NCBI GenBank assembly: GCA_037951165.1
Contig: JBBDHG010000028.1
Coordinates: 1,178,001-1,242,000 of the forward strand
Length of the DNA stretch: 64,000 nucleotides
Direction: 5' to 3'
From: Lophius americanus
Taxonomy: Eukaryota; Chordata; Actinopteri; Lophiiformes; Lophiidae
This document shows positions 50,901 to 64,000 of this stretch, piece after piece; position 1 is the first letter of the stretch, and every line of letters starts with the position of its first letter. Position numbers and translations under genes: made by a program. The notes under the pieces were generated by a model that was not told the DNA's origin, did no database searches, and was given only the letters and a program-made list of their open reading frames with translations.

Positions 50901-52000
50901 TAAGTGATTTTTACAGGAGGACATGTTGTGGCCTGGAAGACAGACCCCGCTGCTTCAAGGACGTCTCCAGGGGAATCAACAGAAAATGATTCTACTATCA
51001 TTTTATTGGCTTGTCTCAGGAGTCTGTTTATGACGCATGTTTGAGCTGAATATAAAAAGTTATTACAAGTCATCATTTTTCACTGCATGGTTAAGGTATT
51101 CTCATTCTTTCTCTACCATTCTTCTACATTATCAAGTGGAATATATTCACTGCCGGGTGAAGGTTTTAAATAACTACTTTTGAATGTTTAAGCAGCATTA
51201 AATGATTGTTATCCATTAGATTTTTTTCACAAGCATCTATTACACCAAAGGTTTGGATAACCATATGTTCAACATAGAGAGGTGAAGCAGACCTAACCTA
51301 AGATGCCCTGATGAAGTTACAGCCATGTTTTTTCTCTCTCATGAAGGCTAATGTTAAAAATTGCATAGACTCTATTCATATTTTCTTCAGGATTGCTTGG
51401 TAATAGAATATGAACATCAAGAATAAAAACTACCTGAGCCAAATTCTGAACATGGTATACCACAGACCCATTTATGGCTATTTTCTGTAACCAGCTTGTC
51501 TACCACAAGGCCGGGTCTGCCAGCCAGGCTGGAGTGTACACACTAGTTGCTTCCCTCTGATTTTGTGATTCGTTTCTCAGGCCAGAGATTCAGAGCACCT
51601 CGATTCAGTTGTTACAGGAGTAAAAACTCTTTTAATTCCAAAGCATGGATTCATTTGAATTTGCACATGAAATAATCATGCTCAAATTTGCACAATTGAA
51701 TTTGATAATTTCAAAGATTTATTTTGTTTTTAAGTGTTCTTTGTATATAGTATGTTTGTTATATTTTATTGTTAGGGGTGCTGTTCTGTGCGGTTCTTTC
51801 ATGGGTTGTTATTTTTTAAAGCAAAGTTCCCCATCTGGTATAATGATTTCCTGAGGTTATCTTTACTGGTAAAATAACTTATCATAAGGTGTGATAAGCA
51901 ACGTAAGGTTGGACTGTGGTGAAAACTAAAATGGGGTTCAAGTAATGTTTAGAAACCTGAAAAAGTTTTATGTGGTGATTGAAAGGAAGAATGGTCTTGG
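47940..52000. other. Long noncoding stretch
   Basis: No gene recognised. It contains one weak exon-like island (50880-50989) and a possible LINE 5' scrap near 49028 (an ATG followed by codons for PPKK). Otherwise it is AT-rich unique-looking sequence. Confidence 0.4.
50880..50989 (+). other. Weak candidate terminal exon
   Basis: Preceded by ggcaatatacag and open for 35 codons to a TGA, with a GC-rich second half (RRTCCGLEDRPRCFKDVSRG). No family recognised and no partner exon found; chance is a real possibility. Confidence 0.15.
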
Positions 52001-52006
52001 TATGAT

Positions 52007-52008
<2 letters not shown>

Positions 52009-52093
<85 letters not shown>
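52009..52093. repeat. (TA)n microsatellite
   Basis: About 42 TA units with no interruption, the longest simple repeat in the window. Confidence 0.97.
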
Positions 52094-52097
<4 letters not shown>

Positions 52098-52099
52098 TG

Positions 52100-55000
52100 A
52101 TCCCAGGGACAATTCCATTCCTCCCTGTGTGTCAGAGTCTCAGTGGGGCAAGGTCACGGGCTGATATGAAAAGTGTAGAAGAAGCAGAAAAATTGTAATT
52201 TCTCTTTCTTGTGAAATTGTAATTTTGCGTCTTTGTTAATTCCTGATCTAGTAACACTTGACTGACTTATGTTCCGAGGGTCTAATGAGATGTGATATAG
52301 GCTTATCTCAATTGAATTTTACTCAATCTAAAAATTAATTCAGCGTACTAGAATCTTCACACAACACTAGCGATAATTGATGTTGTCTGCTTGTTTCCTT
52401 GTTTTTTTCGCATCATTTCTGTCAATGGGAGTCAAAAAATATTATCTTATAGGATCAGAAAACTTAATTAGATACTTTTTCTCATATTTATGGTATTGGA
52501 TACAGTTCCTTTCTTTCTACACAGACATAGCATTCTTTGAGAATTACTATTTGTTTCTTAGTTCCATACGTACAAAAATATTTCCTGCTACAGTGTTACA
52601 CACTTGTGATATGCTGCCTCATAACTGTTGATGTGATTTTGTCCAAATTGAATCAACTCAAGGAGATCTATACTGTTTGGATCATATTTTACTCACCAGG
52701 GAGATCTTTTTTATTTAATCTGTTTTACCAAACATAATGTGGACAAAATTCCCATTTCCATTTAATGAGAGGTTGCTTGTAAAACGCAGGGGATTTTGGA
52801 CTTTTTTGGTCTAGTAGCCTAGTAGTAGTAGCCTTTAGCCTAGTTTAAAAAAAAAACTTTATCTTGATGATGTGTGCACAGCTGAAAAGACCCAAAATAT
52901 GTACTACTGTATTAATCCATTGGATGGACAGGCACAACTTGCCTGCTTTGTGTAAGTTTACAATGTTCACCATCCCGTTGTTGATTTTGTTTGTGAAGTC
53001 GTATCTCTGTCTATCTACACGTGTCTTTATAACATGATTTTTTCGCATGTTTCTTGGGAATGGAAGAAGTTCGGACCTCTGGGCTCTAACATTGGCCATT
53101 AACAGGGAGGGTGTTCTGTTCAACCTTTACTTCTACTGTAAAGATGGAACAATCCCGTCAGGATGAAATGAGTCCATATATATATATCACTGATTGTAAA
53201 GCCTTCACGCAACATACAGACTTTGATTCACCTATACACCATATATATGTATGCAAATGTACAGAATGTCCAAAGAATGACGTGAAACCTGAGATTGTTT
53301 GGCTTTAAAGCAGGCAGAGGATGAAAACTGTCTATTTGTGTTGCTGAGTGCAGCATGTTTCTGGAGTTACCAGTCTGTGCAACGGACTGAACTCTGAAAA
53401 TTTGTCAGCAACAAACTTTCTTAGCATCATTTGAAATGATCGGTGAGGCACAATGTTTGCTGATGCCTCAAACCAGAGCAGTCCTGAACCACGGTGTCAC
53501 TGAGTCTGGCATGCTTCTGTGATCCTGTGTTTTTTCAACCCTCGCTCTCTCAGTAAACTGCTGCTGGTGTATTCCTGCCTTGTGTTTAGAGGACTGAATG
53601 ACAAGACCAGAATCCTCAATGTGTAGTAAAGTTCTTTAGTATGTTAAGCACCGGATATGAGTGAATTAAATAGTTGTAGCTTTGAATTTATGTTTTTTTA
53701 AGAAGTGTAGTTTATATAAATCACAAGATTTATGATATGTGTCAAATTCCATTTAAAAAAATGTCAGAAGACTAAATATCAGAGACCCTTCCTGGTAAAA
53801 TACTATAAAGCTCAACAGAACTACAAACTGAAGCCTCCAAATGTTCATTAAGTGTAATTAGCAAATCCCAAAACAGTTTTAACAAAAATGGATCAATACA
53901 ACCTTAATAAAAATAAACTTTATTGCAGGACTGTTGTATGTGACCATATGGATTTTAGCCAAGTGTGAGTTATAAACTGGACTGGGTCTTTAGAAATCTC
54001 ACATAAATTATAAAAAAGGAAGAGATAAAGTTGAAAAACAAAAAATAGAAAAGATCAAAAATATAGGGGGGAATGCTAATAGAGACAATATGCAGAACAC
54101 AGAAAAAGTTATTGCTAGGACACATCAGCAACAATTATACAAACTAAACCATAAAATGAGACCAAAGTTGAAAGCTGGCCTCCGCATCCTCAAAAATCAA
54201 CACTGCAACCTCCCCCCACCAACCCACAGACTGATCCACTCCATCCTGACTTTAAAAAAAAAGCACCCCATGAAGGCACCTCTAGCACCATGGACACCTG
54301 CTACCTTATAATCTATGGAAATACAATTAAATATATCACCCCAGAAATCACTTAATGCAGAATGATGCCAATAAAGTGTGATGGTGAATACCAATATTTC
54401 TGAATAGAAATGAAAAATTTTCATTTAATAATTCAAATAACACCGTTTAGAAAACATCAAATTTGTCATTTTATAATAAACAAAATGTAATGAGGTGATG
54501 CTTTAGAATTTGAAGTTATCCGTCTAAGGTTTTCGAATTATATTCAAAATGTAATCATTTTTTTTAAATTGTTCCTCTTAGACTTCTGTACCGAAGTTTT
54601 TTTTAAGTTATTAAGAATGGTACCTCCTATTAACAGATATCCACTTCATATCTCCAGAGCTCAATTGTTGCCCTAATCTGGTTTTCAGTTACACTTTCAG
54701 ATGATTATATTCAGACTCAGTGGGTCGGACCATTCTGACATGGAACTGATGTCTCTTTCTCTCCTTATTATCCATTTGATCCTCATTTCTGAAAGTGCTG
54801 GTGAGCCAGTGCTGCAAACTCATGAAGGGAAAGAATTTTAGCTCAAACCAAGCATGACACTCCCTTTCTAGTTTTAGAATGAACAGTTCCTCTATTCTGG
54901 TGCAGACTAAAATTCTCGGCTTGCTTTGACACGCCTGCAGCCCCATGAAGCCTTCAGCAAAGATTTGTCTGATTATTCTTACCCTTTCCTCATGTCTTAT

Positions 55001-55460
55001 ATAAGTCTTTCCTCATGTCTTACCTTTTCCTCATGTCTTATATATAACAGTAAGTATGTATTTTATGTATTTACCACTAAATGTACCCTTCCTTTCTTCT
55101 TTATCTTCTCATCATGTCATCTCCATGTTGATTTTAGAAAGACCATACAGAACAACAATTGTTTTCTGAATACCAGAGGATGGATTGGTTTCTCTTCTGT
55201 CTCACAATGTCCACATAAGAGTACGAGTGAATAATCTTCCAATAACTAAATCAAACTATTCAAATGTCTCAAAGCAATCTTTTTACGAAATTCTTGTCAG
55301 AATTCAAATTATGGGTGTTGTCTCGGCAAATTATTCTTTGCCTGGTAAACTTAAACTTGTTTTAAAGCTGTATAATACCCAACATATTTACTTACATTTT
55401 ATTAGCACTAAATACATTGGGATATACTGTATAATCTATATAATCTAGTTTTAGTCTTTA
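52100..55460. other. Noncoding stretch
   Basis: AT-rich; no gene, RNA or named repeat supported except the short tandem repeat at 54984-55045. Confidence 0.4.
54984..55045. repeat. Short tandem repeat, about 20-bp unit
   Basis: Three imperfect copies of ctttcctcatgtcttatata, the middle one shortened. Confidence 0.85.
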
Positions 55461-55469
55461 TTTCAGTCG

Positions 55470-56650
55470 ATCATGCAATCTGACTGGATTGGCTTGAAAA
55501 GTGGGTGTGTATCAGATGAACTGCTTTACAATGGTTCAAATCCTACATATCTGATAGGATGTTCTCTCTATCCATGGATAACGCCTCTTCCTCAGTGGCC
55601 TCAGTGTGACCTGTGGTGTCTCCCAGGGCTCCATTCTTGGCCCTACACAAAATCTAGTATCCTTGTTATGCAGATGATACACAGATCTGTCCGATGTCCC
55701 ATTATATTCTAGTGGAAAAGGTCAAGTTCAAATTAATCTTGATTGCCTTTCTTCTTGTCCGTCTGAGACGAAGATCTGAATGTCCCGCTTACTTCTCAAA
55801 CTTTATGAAAAAAAGTCTTTGCTTCCCTTCAGTCCATCTCTATTTTAAAGGAACATCTTGGAACCCTGTCCTCAAATATCAAACCTGCAGCCAAACACCT
55901 TGGTGTGATATTTGATTTTGACCTTTCTTTTTAAACTAAAATAACTAATGTTGTTAAATCTGGCTTTTATCAATTAAGGACCATCTCCAAGATTAAGTCC
56001 TTCGTCTCCGGCTCTGATCTGGAGAAGGTCACCCATGCCTTCATGTCATCTAGTCTAGACTACTGTAATTCATTTTATTCAGGGGTAAGCCAAAGAGCAT
56101 TTTCAATTCTCCAGCTTGTTCAGAATGCTGCAGTTTGGGTTTTGACAAACACAAGAAAACAAGACTATATCAGTCCTATTTTAGTCTCTCTTCACCTGTT
56201 ACCAGTTGGTTAAACTTTACCGGTGACCTTTGAAGAACTTCATGGTTTAGCTCCGAGCTACATTAATGAGCTGCTCCGTCCCTATTAGCCTGGGCGTATT
56301 GACAGATCTTCAGACAGAAGACAGCCTCAGGACTAAAGGTGACTGGTCTTTCTCGGTAAGAGCCCCTCAGCTCTGGAACTCTCTGCCTGAGGAGCTGAGA
56401 CTCGCGGAACAAGTAGCATCCTTTAAATTGCTTAAAACACATCTTGTCAAAAAAGCCCCAGCATATAGTAATTCTAGCACACAGTGTCATTGCCGGACGG
56501 TTTCATTTGGTTTTAATATCGTATATGATTATATACTGTCATTGTTTGTGTCTTTGAATTCCTTTTTTAATCCTGTTAAGCACTTTGAAACCTTCTTTTT
56601 TGAAAAGTGCTATACAAATAGGTTTATTATTATAATCACTATTATTATTA
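55470..56650 (+). mobile_element. LINE fragment, second L2/CR1-type subfamily
   Basis: Pieces in several frames give SVTCGVSQGSILGP (about 55600), YADDTQIC (about 55670), LGVIFDFDLSF (about 55900), VTHAFMSSSLDYCNS (about 56025) and the terminal RAPQLWNSLPEELRLAE (about 56360). The 3' end has ttgaaaagtgctatacaaat followed by an ATT-rich tail. Deletions remove much of the RT. It differs from the LINE family at 1-1480 in sequence and 3' end. Confidence 0.85.
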
Positions 56651-56659
56651 TGATTTATA

Positions 56660-59600
56660 TCTGTGTGTTATATTAAAAGCCCATATATTCCGCAACTTGC
56701 TGAGTTTATGTTTTTTTACTGCTTGTGTGTGCCTAAGTACATTTTAAGTTGTGTTGTCATGTGTGCTGTGCCCTCCTCCGTCCAGCTTTGAAGTAGGTTG
56801 TATCACAAAACTGAAGCCATGAACACCTGAATCTGGGAGGTTGGACAGCATCACAAACTATCACCAAAATGAAAAATGTACTAATATAGTAGGGACGTGG
56901 TTAATGAGGCACAGGTGAATTCAACAATCCAGAAATAGTCATTGGATCCACCACAGCCTCTACGATACACACTGTTAACAATATGTGAATTTTGAATGAG
57001 CGTTCAGGGTTGACAGGTAAGATCACTCATGGAGGCAAATGCACTGCCTGACATGCTTCACCTCAAAACCCAGGAGACTGGATACACCTACACCTTTTCA
57101 GCCTCTCTTGCCCTTTCTCTCTGTCAACACAAGTCATGGAAAATTAAAAGGTACAGTACGCAGTTTAATGGAATCACTTTAGCTGGTTTTTTAATTTGTA
57201 GAAATCTCTCTTTTCTTACACTACACATTTTCTTTAGCACTCTGGTTTCTGACTCGTTTAAAGTATCTTCTGTGCCAGACAAAGACAGATGAACTGGACC
57301 AATATGGGAAAAATATATTGACAATCTACCATTTCACCCGCAGCATCCTTTCTGCTGCTCAGGGCAGATACCGTTCATTCACAATCTTTCTGAAGAGTCT
57401 GAGCATCAAAGACTTTCTGATTGACTCATTTCAAAATATAAACTGTTGTAGTAAACTTTTATCTTTATTTCGTTCACTGTCTCTCCTGAATGAAAGAAAT
57501 GAATTTCCTTCTTCGCAGAAAGTTATTGTGTTGAATAGATCAATTCAACTAAATGTAATTATGTACAAGCCTCTGATTTATGCTGGAGTTGTTTGTACAG
57601 TTTATACCATATATATTTGCATTTGTTATTGGTACAGTTAAGGGCAGCTTTGTATAAGAACATTTCTTTTCAAAGTATGAAACATAAAAATCACACTCTG
57701 ATACACACACACATACATACGCAAACTAAAGGTTTGGAGAGTAACAGAATACATGTAACAATGATATGTAATTTTGATACAAAATGCAGAATGAGGTTAT
57801 GGATAACCAAAACTTACTGAAACTTTCCTGAAAATGGGGAGAATTAGCAAGATTAAATCATTTTGATTTAAGGAACAATGTTCTACCAGCTGAAACTCTG
57901 TCAGTAGTAATGGTTTGATTTGCAATTATTGTAGACACTCAAACACACGTGACACGTGATCGGGGCATCCCAGTCATCCATTTCTAGCCAACATTTATGT
58001 CCGGATTTCTTATCTTGAAGTCATGACATGTGATGCACGATAAGTGTGTTTCTTCCGTGTCGCTCTACAAGGAACCTTTGTCTGGCATTGATGTCAGAGG
58101 AGATGGGCTTTACATAAAAAAGCTTCCAGAACAGACAAGGTTCCACCCATTGGGTAAACTCCATCCATCCCTCCGTTAAGACCTTGTCCTCCTTGTTCAG
58201 AGATCTGGAACTCACAACCTCCGTTATGCGGGTTTCAACGGCTCAGTCATATCAGCTGCTTCCACAGGCAGATGGAATCTGTGGTCACCTGGGGTCCACA
58301 GGGGTGGAGCTTGTGGTTTCAGCTATTTATTGATCATTTCCTGAGCAATTTGGAGAAATATTTTGAAGAATTATTCTAATTGTGTTTACACATGTTTCTG
58401 AAACAGTGCCACCTCACTGATCTAAACAACTGTTATGACTTTGGTTTTACCTTAGTGCGTTTTAATAAATAGAAAGAGAATGGAATGGAATGGAAAAAAG
58501 ATACTTTGTTGTTATGCACTTGCTAATATAGGGCTGTGTTTGGAAATAATTCGGCTCAATTATGATATGAGACAAGGACGTAAATTCATCTGAACATACT
58601 TTATGATAACTGGATTCCCTTCCTCATTCTGGCCAAAGTGTCTCATGTAACACACACCGACTTGATAAAAACATTTTATCATGCATGCTGGTGTGTGTTT
58701 GAGTGTGTATGAGAGCGAGAGAGAGTAAGAGAGAGAGAGAGAGAGAGAGAGAACACAACAGCACACATGTTCAAACCAGTCTTACGGAAGAGCAGCTTAA
58801 ATCAGCGGGAGCTGAGCCAAATGCTTCATGTGGTATTATACTTGATGAGAGAACACACATACATATAACGCCCACAAAAGGGACAAACAGGACAGTTGCA
58901 GGAGTCCATAATGTGACGTGTTGCTGCTGAGTCTCACTGCACTGTTCACTACCGTAGAGGAGAATACTACCTTACACTGCCAGTCCAAATGGATTCACTG
59001 AGTCACTCTCAAGTCCCATAAGTACACAGATGCCTGTAATGCACCGTGGCTTCAAAACTGTACATAACACATTGAAAGTTATTTATAGATAGTTATAGAA
59101 GTTATTTATTCAAACCTCTGCTAACGTTTTGGCTTCTGGAGCCTTCTTCCGAGCAATAAGAGAATATAAGAAGAGGACGTCATTTGAGTTCCAGCAATTT
59201 TTCTGGTGTATCAAACTTGGCTCATGGTGTCACAAGGTGAGGATGAGAGTGTTATTAATTTGCTTCTTTAAACTTTAGCCTGGAAGTACAAGAGTGCATG
59301 CTGGGAAGGAGGTTGAGGGTTTCATACGAGAGACGCAGCCCAAAGTGCTTTACATGCCGTTTAAATGAAGTGAAGGACATAAAAATAAAAACATTTGCGA
59401 ATGTAAAAACACCACCACTCCAAAGACGTCTATAAAAACCCAAGAAATACAAGAAAATTATATAATAAAAAAACGAAAATAAAAGACATGGAAAGCAAAA
59501 AAAGACAAAACTTGTGGGAGTAGAGTGCCAGAATTCCAAGGATCCTACATCTCTACCGACCTTACATAGACTGCAAGCATCTCTCAGCAGATGAAGAAGA

Positions 59601-60934
59601 CTCACCAGACATTATAATTCCGCTGTAGCAAAAACTGTGTGGTTCAGCAGCCGCACTGCAGGAATATGGATCTGCAGCAGGTGGTTAAGCTATTCCAGAA
59701 TGGCATTAGGACCACACCGTCACCCCTGAAGGACATACATACTTGTTCAACACAAATTAAAAACCAACTATATTATAAATGACCCCCATCCCAGCCTGAA
59801 CAATGTCACTTTAAGGGCTTTAGAATTCTAATTTTGTATGTAGTTCTTAGTTTTCTTCTCTAAATGTGTAAATGTGTGTGGAATGTTAGCAATTCTTTGC
59901 ACATTACATATGCTGAGCACTGTGAAGGGATTCAAAACTGATTTTCATTGCCCCTTTTTACAATGACAATAAATGGTTTTTCTAATATCCTTTCATTTCT
60001 GTCCCTCTCCAGGTCACTCAGCTGATTGTGTTGTGACAGTAATGCCCTTCTCCAAGCCATTCGGAGACTAATGGATATGGAAATTCTCTGCTCGCCTGTG
60101 CCCGACGAATGACTGTGTCTTTATTAAAAGACAAAGATGAATTTTAAATATAATCTCTCACTCTACCTATCCATCCTTTATTTATCATAACTTTGAGCCA
60201 AAGTCAAAAAATGTTTGTCATTACTTTGACAACCACATTTTCACAAACGTGGTTTGTGTTAAATGTGCACTTATTGTGAACTTGTAGTAAACACTCATGA
60301 ACTGACTTGAACGGATGTGCTGTCTTCACCATCTCCAGGCTGTAAACACTATATATCAGACTTCCAGACTGGGGCGCTCCATTCCCTCTTGTGCACTATG
60401 TCATTGGATGAATGTGCTTACTGAAATTTACAGTACACAAGTAGCCTGGAGGAGAGAGGACGGCTACAGAGTAGCTATACAATAGATGGATGAACAGAGA
60501 TGGGTGGCCAGACACGTATATGCTAATGACTCACTTTGGGAATAATGCAGGATCGCTCAGAGGGTTGAGATGAGACAGGAGACCGATGATGATCATCAAA
60601 TACTGGAATGTTTCCACCACAGCCCCAATTCACATTAGCAGCTTATTTGTGTCACTTAGGGCATGCAGAGCAAATGCATAAAATATGGTTCTTTGTCCAC
60701 ATAAAGTCTGTCCATTGCATCGCCGGCATTATCTTTCACACTTAAACTGCGTCTGCAACACATTACTGTTCCGGGAGAAGTCAATTGCAACAGGCACAAT
60801 TTATAAAAGCCTTGAAAAGTTTGGGAAGTTATGGAGATCGTCACCGCCGACGCTTCCACCGCTGCGTCCTCCACCGCGGATTGGTCATGCTAACGCAATA
60901 ACTCAATAACTGTTGGATCAACCCTTTTACATTT
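56660..60934. other. Noncoding stretch with simple repeats
   Basis: No gene supported. Holds a (GAATG)-type run near 58480, the GA repeat below, and near 59940-59985 a ttttcattgcc...caatgacaataaat end reminiscent of a fish SINE tail. Confidence 0.4.
58708..58752. repeat. (GA)n microsatellite
   Basis: A GA-rich run, about 14 clean units in its right half. Confidence 0.9.
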
Positions 60935-61375
60935 TATACCCACATAGTCCTTAGTGCGAGGAAGAACTGGATGCCTTAGGGAAAGGTCAGTTATATACTT
61001 CTGACACTAGGGAGAGCTTTATCTCAAAAACTCTTCAGGCCATAATTTCTCAACAGTTGGTCCGATTAAGCCCAAACTCGGTGAATATGAATCACTTACA
61101 TCGTGTAAAGATCATATTTAACTCAAATAGTTCATATTTTACTCACTATGAAGAGTGTTTTACATAAAAAACAATGTTTTTTAGGAAAGTACTTCCTATA
61201 GATAGTCCAACTTATTCCAAATGTGGTGCTGATGAATCGACGCTGGGGAGATCTATCTTGTATTATATTTTTATTCAAATAGTATTCCCAAAGAGGAGCT
61301 TTTTTTTTAAGAAAACACTGTTTTTCATATATAACTTCCGAACAGTTTGTCTAATTTAATCCAGATTTGCTGCAA
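60935..61375. repeat. Left arm of a long foldback repeat
   Basis: Starts tatacccacatagtcctta. Its first 240 bases match the reverse complement of the end of 62095-62408 (shared cttag.acgagg.agaactgg, tatacttctgac, tctcaaaaa). 61190-61375 matches the inner part of the right arm (ctatcttgtat, aacactgttt, ccagattt). The left arm also looks internally duplicated, with two related units of roughly 170 bases. Confidence 0.65.
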
Positions 61376-62094
61376 ATGATGATGACTGTGTAGAGGAGCT
61401 TCAGGACGTCTTTACAGACATCTTCAACATTTCCCAGTGACAGGCTGTTGTTCCCCCCCTGCTTCAAATCAACCATTATCATCCCCCGTACCAAAGAGGT
61501 CCTCTCTCTCCTGCTTCAATGACTATCACCCATTGCACTTACCCCCATCATCATGAAGTGATTTGAGGCTGGTCATAACCCACAACAAATCAAAGACCCC
61601 CACAACAATTTTGAGCAGCACCAAATTCTTGAGGGTGCACATCAGTGAGGAGCTCAGCCTGGACGACCAACGCCACATTACTGACGAGGATAGCTCAGCA
61701 GTGCCTATACTTCATCTGCAAGCTGAAGAAGTCAAGATCCCCCCCACCTATTATGTGCTCCTTCAACCTTGGCACCACTGAGAGAATCCTGACCAGCTAC
61801 ATCACCAGCTGCACTGACCACAACAGCAACACCCTGCAGCGCATAGTGTACACAGCTGGAAAGGTCATTGGTGTCTCACTCCCCTCCCTCCTGGATATTT
61901 ACAACATACACCTCCCCGGCAAAGCACTCTGCAATTGTGGGTGACCCCAGCCATGCCTCACACAACCTCTTCTGCCTCCTCCCATAGGGGAAAAGGTACT
62001 GGAGCCTCCGTGACTTGACCCATGGGACCCATGAAGCTGTTCAAGGGTCCACCACAATCATGAACAGCTTCATCCAGTTAGCTGTTAGGAAACT
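61376..62094 (+). mobile_element. CR1/Rex-like LINE fragment inside the foldback
   Basis: 61400-61560 encodes VFTDIFNISQ-type and NDYHPLHLPPSS-like RT N-terminal sequence. 61590-62060 encodes TTILSSTKFLRVHISEELSL (the FLGVHISE motif), then LQRIVYTAGKVIGVSLPSLL and a degraded LLP-GR-YRSLRD end. The catalytic centre is missing and the frames are broken. Confidence 0.75.
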
Positions 62095-62408
62095 GTTATC
62101 CCACCACTTCCATCCACATCTGGAGTAAATCAAACCAACAGTAAGAAAGTTATGTCCCATAAACAGTGTTTTTTGTAAAGAGCTCCCCCTAGTGAGTAAA
62201 TAGGTACTATTAAAGTAAAACATAACATATACAAGATAGAGCAATTCAAGATCATTCATATACACCAAATTTAGATTAAATCGAACAGTTGAAAAATGAT
62301 GGCTTGACAATTTTTGAGACAAATGTTCCCTAAGCGTCAGAAATATACAAGTGACCTATCTCAACATCACTCCAGTTCTTCCCCGTACTAAGGTCTATGT
62401 AGGTATAC
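62095..62408. repeat. Right arm of a long foldback repeat
   Basis: Reverse complement of the left arm at 60935-61375, ending aaggtctatgtaggtatac. It lacks about one internal unit relative to the left arm. Confidence 0.65.
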
Positions 62409-62894
62409 ATTTTGAAAATGATCCATGGAACAGTTTTTGAATTATAGCGGTAACATCAAGGAGTTTAAAGGTGAGCGTGGCGGAAATAGCGACTCTTCAT
62501 TGTTTGATTTCTATCTTCGGTGAGTGAAAAACATTTGTTTTACATGATTGATATGAGCTACGTTTAGTAGACGAAATGAGCTAACAAACTTTGTCAAGGT
62601 GTTCTTTTAAAAACATAAAATATTATCTTTATGTAGATTTATGTTATTCGATGATATAACTTTTTTTTTCAATTTGGCACTTCTTGATGAGAAGCTCCAT
62701 CCTTGAGGATCATCACAGTGAGGATGATTGTCAACTCTGCATCGTCTCATCTTGTCACAGAGATAAGCTCTGGGAAAACGCCACACTTCACTAATAGAAA
62801 CAAAATCAAACAGCTCATTTCAGCTCATTTCCGGCGCCCTTATGCAGCTTCATGACGGCCAATGGGGGTTCGAGCATCTGATAAGGACGTCTCC

Positions 62895-63035
62895 TTTGCA
62901 GGTTTGCAATGCACGTCAAACCGGGAGGAGACCCCCGAGGAAGACCCAGAAATTACCAGCCTGGGAATTGTTCTGGATCCCCTGGAGAGGGTTGCTGCGA
63001 TGAAGGATGTCTGGAATGCCCTTGTTGGTCTTTAG
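62895..63035 (+). mobile_element. Dispersed LINE-derived 3' coding end
   Basis: The stretch cacgtcaaaccgggaggaga, then cgaggaagacccaga and gttctggatcccctggagag, is a degraded copy of a very common fish repeat. Its intact form encodes PGRPRGRPRTRW..YVS.LAWERLGIPPEEL at the C-terminus of a non-LTR element. Confidence 0.65.
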
Positions 63036-63910
63036 TCTTTGAGTTTTGCACACCGGAACTAAAGAAAAAGTCTAACCTGTAGTCACAATATTCTTACTGG
63101 AATTGAAAAGTAATATGGTTTAATGCAGTGCAGACTTGTTGTGTTTTCACTTCATCCATCAGCTGAAAGAGGAAAAAATCAGTCATGACAAATATATTCT
63201 GTTTTATATGGTCTAACATTTCTCATCACTTCTTTTACATCCGTTTATCATCCAATAATATTTTCCAATTCATGCTATCTTCCCTGAATCCGCTGCTTTG
63301 TCTTTTAGTGTACACATTATATGTGCCTTGGTTTTTAAGCCGATATACTTTCGATTTTTGCATCAGTCTTGTTATTCAAAAGCTTCGCTAAAGCTGTAAA
63401 TGGTGATGAAGTGTCGGGCTTGGCGAGGGCTTTTAAGTACACATCAGCAGGAGGTAACAGTTAAGAGGTGAATCCTTTCTGCTGATTAATCTCACCTTCA
63501 CACAGATTTAATAACAGGCAAGAAAATATGTTTTTTTTAGGCTGAAAGTAGGTCTCGGTGATGCAAAGGCCCTTCCTGTTTTTCTAGCACCAGGGAAGCA
63601 GTGATCCAGATCAATTCATTTCGGTTTTAATTTTGTGCTATTCCTTCCCATTAGGGCACACTCAACTGACTGCACAAATTACCGCACATACGCATCATTT
63701 TCAGCAGCATCACCCACCGAAATTCTAACCTCCTTTATTAACATCTTTTTTCCCCGATCATTCCTTTTATGAGCCTTTTAAGATTATGTACCGTGAATAA
63801 CTCTGAATGTGCTTTACTGTGATTAGGATAAAAGTCATAATAGGTAAAGGATTTAAACAGCAATGCCCCAGTCACTCTGTAACCAGATTAACAATGTTTT
63901 ATGATCACAG
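63036..63910. other. Noncoding stretch
   Basis: No gene or named repeat supported. Confidence 0.4.
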
Positions 63911-63917
63911 TCGCATA

Positions 63918-63961
63918 CACACAAACACACACACACACACGCACAAACACAGACACACACA
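63918..63961. repeat. (CA)n microsatellite
   Basis: An interrupted CA tract near the right edge of the window. Confidence 0.9.
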
Positions 63962-64000
63962 ATTACATCCCCGTGGATTAAGTCAAAGCGAAGAGGGCAC

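Noticed and set aside
59998..60120. Short 3'-exon-like segment after CCTCTCCAG
   Set aside because: Only a handful of codons before a stop in each frame and no upstream partner.
37079..64000. Dynein AAA+ motor exons (P-loop G..G.GKT, later Walker motifs)
   Set aside because: None found in any plus-strand frame downstream of copy B, or between the copies.
1..64000. CRISPR arrays, operons, bacterial promoters or rRNA
   Set aside because: Intron-containing vertebrate genes and fish repeats throughout; no direct-repeat/spacer array and no rRNA sequence seen.

Overview
The window looks like a teleost fish chromosome segment. The evidence is short-exon vertebrate genes with GT-AG introns, and a repeat load typical of teleosts: L2-like and Rex/CR1-like LINEs, decayed Tc1/mariner elements and their MITEs, a BEL/Pao fragment, and a tRNA-derived SINE ending in the usual fish tail. 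The species cannot be named from the sequence.

Layout. 1-1480 is a 5'-cut L2-like LINE. 1802-8110 holds the last eight exons of sclt1 (a ciliary distal-appendage coiled-coil protein, + strand), with its poly(A) signal at 8337. From about 8285 to 38345 lies a tandem segmental duplication: unit A at about 8285-25665 and unit B at about 26104-38345. Unit B begins with a second copy of the sclt1 3'-UTR end. Each unit carries a 19-exon, + strand gene encoding the N-terminal tail and linker start of an axonemal dynein heavy chain, closest by eye to DNAH6 (A 12188-24143, B 30086-37078). All 19 exons have identical lengths in the two copies, every splice site is present and both frames are open (about 844 aa). 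Both stop at the same TGA in the linker, before any AAA+ module. No motor exons were found downstream in the window. After splitting, the copies gained different LINE, SINE and Tc1 insertions, while their 3' ends stayed nearly identical.

38345-64000 is largely intergenic or deep-intronic, AT-rich sequence. It holds relics of Tc1, L2 and Rex/CR1-type elements, microsatellites, and a foldback structure at 60935-62408 whose arms enclose a LINE fragment. Two or three exon-like islands (best 42560-42663) could not be assigned to a gene.

How it fits together. sclt1 and the dynein-tail genes are both cilium-associated and lie head to tail. Both dynein copies have an RFX X-box-like motif in the conserved upstream block, as expected for cilia genes. 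The most unusual content is the pair of intact-looking but motorless dynein-tail genes. Their central exons differ mostly at amino-acid-changing sites, and a possible remnant of further linker coding sequence is visible just past the shared stop.
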